DNA of 64,000 nt, taken from positions 252,114 through 316,113 of the forward strand of contig MU270083.1 of NCBI GenBank assembly GCA_021432635.1, read 5' to 3'. This DNA comes from Thozetella sp. PMI_491 (taxonomy: Eukaryota; Ascomycota; Sordariomycetes; Chaetosphaeriales; Chaetosphaeriaceae). Under the pieces are notes generated by a model, which was not told the origin of the DNA, made no database searches, and saw only the letters and a program-made list of their open reading frames with translations. Made by a program: the position numbers and the translations under genes. Positions within the stretch are counted from its first letter, which is position 1. Every line of letters starts with the position of its first letter. Positions 23,815 to 34,461 of the stretch are shown piece after piece.

Positions 23815-25699
23815 GGCGCAATGCCTCAGCCTAGACGCCATGACGTATCGAGGCTCGACGCACACAGGAAGCGTGGGAAAGTATGGTACGGATGAGTTTT
23901 GACTGTTGGATTACTTTTTCAGCTACCGCTACAGGACGGGTTGTCGCTTCTCTCGGGGTTCAGGTTCAACGATGGGTAAAATACGGCAGTTGCGCCAGGG
24001 TGTTACCGTAATTCTTTCTGTCAAAACTAAGGATGGCGTCGAGCTCGGTCGGACAAGGCTGGGATGGATCCTGGTGGGTGACACGGCACGGCAAGGCAAG
24101 GAACGGCACGGACTTTCTTTTTGGAGTCACTGGAGCAGCATGCCTTCTTTTTCGGGAATGACTCGTCACGATAGCTGTTCAACACTGACTTCACTACCTG
24201 CCTCAACCTGTTCGGAGGTACCTCTGGAGTATCTAGAACGTGACCGGTAGTTCCGTCGTCCCTGATGATGCAGCGTGACAGGTGTGGGCGGGTCTGGGAG
24301 CTGGCAAGCCGAGGACCGACGTCTGAGGCGTGCTGCGAGACGGTCGACGATAGGCACTACCCGCAAAAAGAGCGGTCGCACTTCGCCAAGATAGGGGTAT
24401 GCTTGCTTTTTCATGACCAATGGGGAAGCCGAGAGATAGGCGAGCCTAGCTGGGTTACACGGGCCAACATTTTATTATAAGTATGACAGTTGACTGTCAT
24501 CGCGGAAAAGAGATTGTGGAACGAGGAGTCCAATGCCGATTGGATGTCAACCTTCCACGTGTGAAACAAAACTGAATACCAAGCAACTGCTTTTCACACG
24601 GGGGGCAACGTCGACGGGGTGGCGGCCGGCATATGACGGCAGAGGCTACGCGGCCTCGAGGTGCCCAGGGGCAAGAGAGAAAAAGCTGCACCGGCGACAG
24701 GGAGAGAGAGCAGAGACGCTTCGTCTCTCCCTGGGCCTCGTGAGTGATACTCGTGAGTGATAGTCATGAGAGAGATGCAAGGAGGGTAAGGGGTCTAGCG
24801 GAGATATATGCTTACCACATGGTCCTGGGTCAACCGTAGACCGGCAGACTATGGAGATCGGCAGTCTGTTCTCTTCTTCTCTGCCAGAGCTGCTGCAGTG
24901 CCCACCAAGCCAACGTTTTGTATTGGGGCCGGTTCAAGACCCAACCTCCTTATCTCGATTCCGCCCGCGCCACCCCAATGGCCCCGATGGCCCGATAGGT
25001 CCAAGACACGTTCATTCATTTTTGCGGAGCCGGCCGAAAAGGAGCAGGAAATGTTCAGTGAAGTGCAAGCCACTGCTCCTTTTTGGCGAGTCCGAGTCGG
25101 AGAGCTGTCCTAGCCTAGAGCAGATCACGGCTCTACCCACCTCCCGCTCCGTTCCGATCCCCTCGTCTTGCTTCACCTCTCTCCTCCCCCCGGGGCTCTC
25201 TTTCTTCTCCTCTCGCACCTCGGAATGCGGCCCTCTCTCTTGTAGCCCTACGTACCCTTGCTTGCCTGTACCCGGCGCATTGGGTCCCAGGGACTCGCCA
25301 AACCGATTGTTATTGGCGGCGGTTGGCGGCCCTCCGGGTGGGGGTTAGGTAAGCATCTCTGTGGCGATTCGATGCCGCATATGCGGGTTGAGATCGAAGG
25401 AGCGTTTTTTGGGGTCGCCCCGGATTTTGAGCCTTTGGATCTGGGGTAGCCACGGTAGGTACATAAAACTAACGCGGCGGCCCCACCTCACTGGCGGCTA
25501 CCGGGTGAGGAGGAGGAGGCACCTCCACCTTTCCGACTCCCAACATTGCTCAACCAACGCAGTATTTTCCCGCTCCCCGGCCCCCCACGCTGCCGTCGAC
25601 CTCGGCCGCCCGCGACGCACCCGAGCAAGCGTCCGAGGAAACCAGATCCCTCCGGCCGGCTCAGTCGAGCCCGACGCGCCCCACTGTGACGTGGCGACC
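23815..25699. other. Intergenic region and leader of the zinc-finger regulator
   Basis: No supported gene. A 13-nt unit (CTCGTGAGTGATA) is repeated side by side near 24737-24762. A CT-rich stretch at 25130-25260 is a plausible promoter or leader for the factor starting at 25700. A 165-codon frame at 24851-25348 is rich in Pro, Ser and Arg and has no recognisable features. Confidence 0.45.
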
Positions 25700-28600
25700 A
25701 TGACGACCCTGAGCGGCATCGACATCTTGTGCGACGCCGTCGGCGCAGCCGCCACCGCCGTCGGCTCCGGCAGCCTCGTGACCCCACTGTTTGTCGTCAA
25801 CGACCACCCGCACGCCGCAACGCCGCAGAGCCAGCCGGCGAAGCGCGTTCGACTCTCGACAGAGGCGTCCTCGCCAGCCGGGCCGAACCACGTCTGCCAC
25901 ATCTGCAAACGCGTGTACGAGAGGGCGGACCACCTCACCAGGCACATGCGCTCACACGAGAACGCACGCCAGTACCAATGCTCGAGATGTCCCAAGAGAT
26001 TTAATCGCGCGTATGTACCAGCGCCCCTCCCCGCCCCCCCTCTCCCCCATTCCCCTTCCCCTTCCCCTTCCCCTCCCCTCTTTTCCATCTACGGCAAGAG
26101 CACGCGCTGCGGTTGGCTAACGGTGCCGGGTCGGCAGAGACCTCCTCACCCGCCACGAAACTACCCACAACCGTGACGGCGACGGCAATGGCCGGGCGAT
26201 GATACGGCGGAGCGACCGGGCGGCCGAGGCGTGTTTGAACTGCTCAGCGTCCAAGTCCAAGTGCGACGACCAGAAGCCGTGCGGCAGATGCAAGATCAAA
26301 AACCTTGTCTGCCAGACCCCGACCCGGAGAGGGTCACAGTACAGGACGGTCGAGGACGGCGATGACGTCCCCAGGTCGCCTTCGGAGGAGTCTACCATGG
26401 CCTCCCAGCTCGATCCACCCTCGAGCAGCGGGGCTATCCTCGGCAGCGACCCCTACGGCCTCGCGGATCAGCTCGGCGATGCCGGTCGAGGACGAACTGC
26501 AGGCATGGTGCCAAACCCAGCGGCGGCCTTCTCAGAGACGCCTTATATCGACGAAGTGTTCCCGCCCAACTCCATGCTGGGGGACATGAGCGGAGAAATG
26601 ATGACATTTAATCCCATGAACAACTACTTCCCCGACATGGACCTTGACTTGTGGAACCTCAACTTCGACGCATTTGCCATCCCCCAGCTAGAATCCCATG
26701 GGCCAAGCCCGCAGTCTACGGGGACCAATGCCTCGAAGCCATCCAGTAGGACCATCAGGGACCCCTCCAAGGCCCACGCCGCGTTCAAGAGGTCGCCTTG
26801 GCTATGGGAGCCGGAGGTCAAGGACTATGTGCGGAGGGATCAGGAGGGCCTCCACATTGACGAGACCAACATTGGCAACTCCCCGGCCCTCGAGCGCCTG
26901 AAAGCAAACAGCAGACTCAAGATCGTCCCGGCGACCAGGGACCGCCTGTTCGCCCTCGTCCTCCTCACGAAGAAAGACGCCCTCAGCAGGGCTTCTTTCC
27001 CATCCTTAGATCTCTTAAACTACCTCCTCCAAGCTTATTTTGTGCACGATGACTACCAGTGCGACAGTTGGCTCCACGCACCTACGTTCAACCCGGACGG
27101 CGTTAGGCCCGAGCTTCTCGCATCGGTCATATCCCATGGCGCCTCTTTCATCTCGGTGCCTGCAATATGGCAGTTTGGCCTTGCCATGCAAGAGATTGTG
27201 AGGAATCGCTTGCAGGATGTTGTAAGTTTCGGCCGCCTATGCCAGCCCGTTTTGTGAGGCCCATAGACTAAGCACGTCGTTAGTTTGAATCGCGAAATGC
27301 GAATACAAGAGATCTGCAGTGCCTGCAGGCCTTCATGCTGGAGCTTGACACGGCAGTGTGGAGTGGGTTCAAGCGCAAGACGGAGATTGCAGAGAGCTTC
27401 TTGCAAGCGTTGACAACGGTAAGTAGCTGGCCCCGCCCTCCCTGTTCGAGGAGCGCATTGCTTACCCATCGCTGAAAGATGCTCCGCCGTGGTGGCGTGT
27501 TCTCGGCTCCAGCGGACTCTCCAGCAATAGTCCCGTTGGCCTCGGACTCGTCGGAAACGTTAGAGGCGAAGTGGAACAAATTCATAACGAGAGAGTCTTA
27601 CAAACGGTCCGTAGAATAAACTATCCCAGGTCGCCCTCGAATATCTCTGACGATGTATCTAGGCTAGCGCTGCATCTCTTCTTCCATGACGTACAGTCAT
27701 CCATCGCACTTCAAAAGACAGCTTTGGCGTCTTTCACGGAGTTCAACTTCAGCCTGCCCGCGTCCCGGGACCTTTGGAAAGCTGCCACGGCACAGGCATG
27801 GCGCGAGCTGTACCTCTCCAAGCGTCCCTTGCATGAGGATACGCCTATGCCGCGCGTCTCGGAGCTTTCGCAGCGCCTGGAGATCTTGGACGAATTCGGC
27901 GACTTTGCCGATCTCGACCTTTGCTATGCCGCCATGCTACACGGATTTTGGGGCCAGATCGCCGCCTACCGCGAAGCGGTTCGCTTCTACATCCCCAAGG
28001 ATGCTGGCGGCCCAGGCGCTGCCGCTGCTGCCAAACGCAATTCGACGCACCGTCTATGGCTGAAGAGCCAGCACCAGGAGCTGTACCGGGATCTGTCCGA
28101 GTTTTCAACCGTCATCCAGTCATACCAGCTCAACCTGGCCAACCCTCATCCAGCAGCACCTGCGAGCGCGACGGCCGCGGGGAGCGCAGAGAAGCTCACC
28201 ATCACTGCAGAGCTGTTCCAGATGGCCCTGCATGTCTCTCTCGACGATCTGCAGAATTTTGTCGGGAAGTCCGGCGAGGAGGAAGCGCGACGCACGAGCG
28301 CCTACCTCGAGGACGCTTGGGTGACCACCTCAGAGGCGCGTCATGCTGTCTGGCACGCCGGTCAGGTGCTCAGCCACGCCCGGCGTATGCCGCCCGCTAG
28401 CCTCCGTGACTTCGGCGCGATGGCGGTCTACTTCGCAAGCCTGGCGCTGTGGGTCTACGGGCTGCTGACCTCTAATGGGACAGAGGAAGTGCCCATGGGC
28501 ACCAGCGCCGGACGCCAGTCCGGGCCGAAAGGTCTGGTCGTCATCGACTGCTTCGAGACGCGGGAGACGAGGGCATTCCTCCAGCTTGACCGTGGCGTGC

Positions 28601-28830
28601 CAGGGCTGACGCTGACAGGCGATCCCCGTGGTGGCGTCGGGCCACTGTCGAACACTGGCATGGTGCTGTCCATCGCGAGGGGCTTGCTCCGCGACAACTT
28701 CCCGGTGAAGAGCGAGCCGCTGCCGCCGCTAGTTGAGAGCATCTGCAAACTACTGCGAGACTTGGAGAGCGGGCAAGCTGGGTCGGGCCCCTCTCGACCA
28801 TCGAGAGCCGTGAGCGAGGACCGAGAGTGA
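25700..28830 (+). CDS. Transcription factor with two C2H2 fingers and a Zn2Cys6 cluster
   Basis: Exons 25700-26010, 26138-27221, 27284-27418, 27479-27606 and 27663-28830 give 941 aa. The first C2H2 finger, CHICKRVYERADHLTRHMRSH-type, is at about 64-85. The second (CSRC...RHETTH, about 93-114) is assembled only by splicing, since intron 1 lies between its Cys pair and His pair. A Zn2Cys6 binuclear cluster follows at about 135-161 (C-x2-C-x6-C-x5-C-x2-C-x6-C). The region from about 400 to 620 matches the fungal-specific transcription factor domain (PF04082-like), including the YLLQAYFVHD start and KWNKFITRESYKRLAL. The tandem C2H2 plus C6 arrangement is a known fungal class. It should bind DNA in the nucleus; its targets cannot be read from the sequence. 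Donor 4 (GTCCGT) is weak, but frame and family continuity support it. No metabolic cluster is adjacent. Confidence 0.92.
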
Positions 28831-29876
28831 GAAAAAGCAAAAGAGGAATGGGGAGGGTTATCAAAAGGAGCTAGTCATTGCGCATGTCTGTCCGATCATG
28901 CGGTGGCGCTGGCGAGACGGTTCTCGGATGTTGCGGCTGAGTTTATGATTGAAGCAGGTGTTTATCTAGCAAGGCCCTCTCGTGCCAGGGCCCAAGAGGA
29001 AAGGGTGCGGCGTTTCAAAACTGGCGCACGACGACGACCGCCCTATTCCAGATATCTCGGGAAGAGGGAACGTAGCTGCCGCGGCAGCGACTAATGATGT
29101 CTAATGTGGCGAGTTGCTGTACTTATGGTAGCGGTCCAGTGCTTGGAGGGCACCCGACTTCTGTACATGGCTACCTACCTACCTTGGTACAAGGTAGGTA
29201 CCAACCATACCTACTCTCCTCGGTCGTAAATTTCAACTGTATTTTGCTCGAGGCAGCGGGAAACGTGAGCGCGCCATCCAGCAGCGCATCTCTTCGTGAC
29301 TACAAGGCGCCCGAGGGTTTCGAAGCACCTGCTCTATTTCATTTATCGATCTTCTTCGGTGGTTATGAGCCCTCTCAACTGCCGAAAGTGGCCGTTCGTT
29401 TTGCGTGGCCGATACCAAAAGTCGAGCCGGGATAATAAGCAGCACACCAGCGATGTGCTAACTCCGATCCTAAAGGCCGGTTATCTGAACCCCGCCACCA
29501 CCGTTGCTAACCTAGCCGATCCGCACCATTCAAGCTTGGGCCTACCACTGCGTAGCGGGGCATGACAGACACGAAGAGGTCATTGAGAGGACCCGGGCTT
29601 CCTAAGCAGAACTTCCCGGCCAAGCGAGTCGCCCTCGCCCCCCAGAAAAACTCACTTCCCTCCTCTTTCTGCAGCTGGTTATTCTCGGCGCCGGCATCGC
29701 TGAGACCTTTACCTTTTCTCTGCGGCCCTGACGGGACACAGCAATTTCTTGAGCAACACAGCAGCCGGCCGGTCCACTCACAGGCGCTCTGGTCGCCCAC
29801 TCGGAGCTTATCCGACAGCCTTCGTCTCAGAGCAGGCAGTGCGTGGCCGGTGCTTCACATCCCGCACACAGCAATT
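28831..29876. other. Intergenic region with hairpin
   Basis: 3' region of the zinc-finger regulator and 5' region of the WD40 gene. It contains the inverted repeat at 29176-29200. The frame of the WD40 gene is open upstream to 29562, but ATG 29877 begins the acidic conserved-looking protein and was preferred. Confidence 0.5.
29176..29200. repeat. Perfect 11-bp inverted repeat (hairpin)
   Basis: TACCTACCTTG, spacer GTA, then CAAGGTAGGTA: perfect 11-bp arms with a 3-nt loop. It is flanked by further TACC/GGTA units. It may be a protein-binding palindrome, a 3'-end hairpin or a remnant of a small inverted-repeat element. Confidence 0.8.
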
Positions 29877-32187
29877 ATGAGCTCCGATCATGACGACCGC
29901 CTGGACGACCACCTGGACGAGCAGATGAGGCAGCTCTTGAACTCATCGATCGTGACCGACGATGATGATGGTGGCAGTGAACGAGATCCCAACGACATTG
30001 TCCGGGCCATCCTCGATGAAGCCGGCGGGTTTGGGTACCATCGTGTTAGCGACGGCGACGACGGCAACGAGGAGGAAGAAGACGACGATGACGACGATGA
30101 GGACTATCATGACCTCGAGGGTGCAGAGGACGACGACGACGATGAGGTGTTTCACGGTAGCTATTGCCCAATCCCGAGCTCCCGAGCTCTAGCTCCACCT
30201 GCTGACTTCACTTCTTGGCATCCCAGACGCCGAGGCCGGGGATGTAGACGATGATGCTGGCTTCGCCTTGGAACTCACGCTAGAGGCTAGGCACACCCAC
30301 GGTGGCGATGAGGATGAGGATGATGACGATGACGTTGATGAGGACAACGAGGACGAGGACGACCAAGGTGAGCAGGAAGCAGACGAGCCGCCCGCCACCT
30401 TGGCCCACCACATCTTGCGGCTTGTAGGAGGTGAGCATTTGCAGGCTTGCGCCCCACGAATGCCTGTTTGCTTGTTTGTTTGTTTGATCAGGATCGCTAA
30501 CCCTAGCCTCACAGGCCGTGCGGGCGTGCCGGGTTATTTGACCCAGCAGCAGATCGTCGCGCTCCTCCGGGGCCATGATCTCGCCCATGTCTTGTTCGAT
30601 GACTACGAGGAGGACCTCCCGCGGCTGAGGCGGCGGCGGCGTCCCGACCCGAACCGCTTCCCCAAGGTTCCGAGCGAGAAGGGTCGGGAGCTCATGGAGT
30701 CCGGCCTCTTCGGTGCCGTCGACTGCCGGGAGCCGCTCGCCAACCGCAAGAGAATCGCGCGGAGGCTGCTGGACCGTGAGCTAGGCATCGGCAACCGGGT
30801 CGAGCGCCAGCTGAACCAAGATCTGATGGTGCAGCAAATGATGCCGTCCAGCAAGCCCGAGATGATCATCCACTACGGCGAACCCGTTACGTGCGGTCAG
30901 TTCTCGGACGACGGCAACTTCTTTTACACCACAGTCAAGGACTTCCGGGTTCGCATGTATGATACTTCCAACCCCTACAACTGGCGGTGGTACAAGACGG
31001 TCGTGTATCCCTTCGGTCAGTGGACCCTCACCGACGCCCACCTGAGCCCGGATAACCGATGGCTTGCCTACTCGTCGCTCCAGCCACACATCTGCTTCGC
31101 CCCCACCGACCCTAGCGACACCGGCGACCCATACACACTGGACATGTCTACCCGGCCCAGCGATGCGCCATCCAGCTGGCAGTCCAACGGCGGCTTTGCC
31201 ATATACTCCGTCCGATTCTCCGGGGACGGTCGTACGCTCGTGTGCGGAACGGGCTCTGCGTCCATCGTTGTCTACGACCTTGAGCGGCGCCAGGTTTTGC
31301 ACAACGTCGTCGGCCACCAGGACGACGTCAACGCCGTGTCCTTTGCCGACAAACTGTCACCGCACATCTTGTACTCCGGGTCCGACGATTGCACCATCAA
31401 GGTCTGGGATACGCGCAGCATGGCTGACGGGCGCGAGGCGGGCGCCTTCGTCGGCCACATCGAAGGGCTGACGTACATCGACAGCAAGGGCGATGGGCGC
31501 TACATCTTGTCCAACGCCAAGGACCAGACGATGAAGCTTTGGGATCTGCGCATGGCCATGTCTAGGGATACATACCAGGAGAAAGACGCATCACACGCGA
31601 CACGCATGCGGAGATACGAGTACGATTATCGGTGGGAGGACTATGACTTGGACGAATGGTTCCCGCACGAGCACGACAACTCAGTCGTGACATTCCGTGG
31701 CCACAAGGTCCAGCGCACGCTGATCCGTTGCCACTTTTCGCCACCCGGAAGCACCAACTCGCGCTATGTCTACTCAGGTTCGCATGACGGCTTCGTCTAC
31801 GTCTGGAACCTGGATGCTACCCTGGCAGCCAAGATCGACGTCAAGGAGGTTACCAAGGGCCTAGGTACAGGCCAGCGGCGGTATCTCGTGTACGGGCGTA
31901 ACTACGTCCAGAACGAATGGACAACGCTGGTGCGCGATGTGGGGTGGCATCCGAATGCGCCGATGTTGGTTGGTGAGTGAAACCTACCCTCCTTCCCCCT
32001 CCCCCCTCCCCCCCCAGGCTTTTGTAGAGAATTGGTCTAACCTCACGCAGCATCTGCTTGGAACGGGATTGGGATGAGTGGTGGAACGGCTACAATACAC
32101 TCGTTCAACGAGTCGGATCCAGACGAGGCAGAACCTAGACGGGCTATATCGGTTACCGATCGACTGCACCCGCTCCAGCAGGCGTGA
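29877..32187 (+). CDS. DCAF11/WDR23-like WD40 protein
   Basis: Probable substrate receptor of a CUL4-DDB1 ubiquitin ligase. Exons 29877-30156, 30227-30430, 30515-31972 and 32051-32187 encode 692 aa. Residues 1-160 are strongly acidic, with long Asp/Glu runs. The conserved part starts at about 162 with RAGVPGYLTQQQIVALL and continues with the RELGIGNRVERQLNQDL and MMPSSKPEMIIHYGEPVTC-type blocks of this family. WD40 repeats run from about 276 to the end: GHQDDVNAV...YSGSDDCTIKVWDTR, GHIEGLTYI...LSNAKDQTMKLWDLR and YSGSHDGFVYVWNL. The last exon supplies the ASAWNGIGMSGGTATIHSFNE tail typical of DCAF11. Intron 2 (84 nt) is 3n and stop-free. The DCAF11 family call is strong; its partners are known from animals, and its fungal role is inference. 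It converges on the SSS1 gene. Confidence 0.92.
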
Positions 32188-32612
32188 GGGTGCCATAGAG
32201 GAAGAGGCCCGAATTGGAAGATGTGATAAGACGATTCGGGAACGGGCTCCCGTCTGTCCGATTAGGTAGCTTTTGTACATAGTTCCTGGCTAACGTTCTC
32301 TGGCACCACCGCATTCTTGTCCGTCATTATGTGATTTGATGGACGCTGTCCTCCTAGCCAGGTCCTGCAAACGTGATAGAAACGTGGTATATCGTGTCTT
32401 TTGGTTTTCCATCCTCCAAGGGCCAACAGTCTCTCTCTGCGCCGCCAAGTGTCGCAAGGGGCCGACCGATTGGCTCCCTTCCAGACTTGCCGCAATCAAC
32501 AAACTCCGACATCAAAGGGCTGCAACACCCAGATCTCAACCGCGCAAATCCAACCATGCGCCCTTGGTCCGCGGGGGCCATATCTTCCAAGGGCTCGTCT
32601 AGGCTTCTTTCT
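32188..32612. other. Convergent 3' region between WD40 gene and SSS1
   Basis: A 425-nt gap between two stop codons that face each other. It should hold both 3' untranslated regions. No other feature is seen. Confidence 0.6.
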
Positions 32613-33201
32613 TTACGCTCCACCAACGAGAAGGTGGTTGAGAGGGATGTGGACTAAGCAGAACGGAAACATTAGTGGCAAGTCACTTCAGAGGGTACAG
32701 CTCTAGACTTACTCAGCTTGACCAAGTAGCCAACTGTTAAGAGGAGAATCAAAGTCAGCGTAATTTCTTCAGCGAGGGGAAGAGGTCGGTCGCGGGCTGG
32801 CGGCGCAGAGGGATGCTCTTTTGCTCGTCTAGGGACTCGGCTGTGTGCGTGATAGGTTTTAGTGCATCTGGAAGCTACGTACCAACACCCATGACGAGGA
32901 AACCGACCTAAAGGGTTCGTTAGGAGTGCACCATTGAAGCTGTCAGGGAGGGAGATCTGGGGAGGACGTACACCAACAGCCTGGGAGATCTTGATGAACT
33001 CCTTCCTGTCGGGCTTCTGGGACCTGCGCATAAACTGGAGGCCGTCGTTGATAAAGTCCCGGGGGACGTCGAGGATCTCCTGACTAGTGGTTTGTCAGAC
33101 GTTTGCTCAATGGTCGGGGACATCTCGAGCATGGGGAAGGCAGTGCGAGGAGTTTTGCTGGACTTCGCAAGCAGGATGCAGACGTACACTGAGTCGGACA
33201 T
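32613..33201 (-). CDS. SSS1: Sec61-gamma / Sss1 protein translocation subunit
   Basis: Tail-anchored gamma subunit of the Sec61 ER translocon; clamps the channel. Five exons on the reverse strand (33201-33188, 33083-32972, 32907-32883, 32733-32713, 32653-32613) give exactly 70 aa, the normal family length. The first exon is MSDSV minus one base. The second supplies QEILDVPRDFINDGLQFMRR and QKPDRKEFIKISQAVG, the family hallmark. The last three supply VGFLVMGVVGYLVKLIHIP and the NHLLVGGA end. The membrane segment is about residues 43-60. Every intron (104, 64, 149 and 59 nt) has a GT donor, an AG acceptor and a CTGAC/CTAAC/CTAAT-like branch site, except intron 3, where I did not pin down the branch. 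The five-way split of so small a gene hides it from simple ORF searches. Confidence 0.95.
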
Positions 33202-34461
33202 TGTGGCGGATATTGAGGAATAGAGAGAAAGTCACAGGGATGCAGGCGTTGTCGTCGGCGGCGGCGGCGTGAGGGTTAGCAGCTGGACTTCGTGGAGTTG
33301 GGTCGCGTGTCAAGACGGGGGACAGGCAGAGGTCGCGATGCTTTAAGGCCAATTTTCTGGAGGAGCAGGCAATCTGGCATCAAAAGGAGCGACCCCTTTA
33401 CAAGGCGGGACCAATGAGTGGCTCGCCAGTCGCCCCACCGAGCCTCACGACAGGCCAAGTGTTCCCCTAACGGACGGACGCCGGGGTGGACAGCTCACCC
33501 TGTTAGGCGACACCTTTTTGCCTGGTGGGTCCGGATATGGCGCACGGGCCAAGAGCTTCCCCCGGCGCAGCCTCGCGTCGGGTCCAATTGAAGCTTGCAT
33601 CCAGAAGCTCCAACATTTCCCCCCATCGTTCCCAGACTTCAAACACTGAGCTCCTGTCTCCCAACATCGTCTGGAACGTCAGATGACTGGGCGAATCTGA
33701 GGTCATTCTACATCCAGTCCATTCCTTTTTTCCTCTCTCTCTATCTCAGACAATCCTCATTTTTTCGCCCTCCTTCTCCCCGCCTGCCCTTGGCCTGCTG
33801 GCGTCGTTGGCTCGGAAGTGCCCAAGCGTAGCTTCCTGAGGCTCGCACGTCTCTCCCCATCATCCCCGGACCTGCACATCTTCTACTGACCTAGATTTGC
33901 GCTGGTTGACTTGCAGTCTACCGAAGGGTTATCGAGGAAAGGGACGTCGAAGTTAGAGTTGTTACCGTTTCGGCGTTTTCCACTTCGAGCTTTTAAGGGG
34001 GAAAGTCTGAGGAGGACCTATTTTCCCGCCACCTCCACTACCAAAGCCTGTACATCGCAGAGTCGACCTGTCCAAAGACTGCAAGCACAGAGCTTCGTCT
34101 TCCATCCTGATCTCTTGGCACGGCCATCCTCTTCTATTTTTTCGGGCTAGCACTGTTGTCGTGGCTGCACCGGAGTGTACGTATGTCAAACTCTCCACGC
34201 CTGTTTTCCTTTGCGCTTCATGCCTACTCCTGCGTCAAGTCCTTTTCTCGCCAGATCATTATTGAATCCTAGGAAGACTCCGACTGTACTCACGTTACTG
34301 ATCAATGGGACTGGAAATTACAGAAGACGCCTCCTGTATATGTATTGATACATAGCCGGGCTGCAAATTGACACTTGTCTTGGCCAGCAGAAGAGACCAC
34401 ATCACTCCGCTTAGGAATCTCGACCGTCCGATACCACTTCATCACCCCCTGACCTTGAAAA
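33202..34461. other. Divergent promoter region between SSS1 and the RRM gene
   Basis: About 1.26 kb between two divergent start codons. CT-rich stretches at 33715-33790 and 33840-33880 fit a promoter or leader for the rightward gene. A GTACGTATGTC donor-like sequence near 34176 could begin an intron in its 5' leader, but no clear acceptor was settled on. There is no supported gene. Confidence 0.45.
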
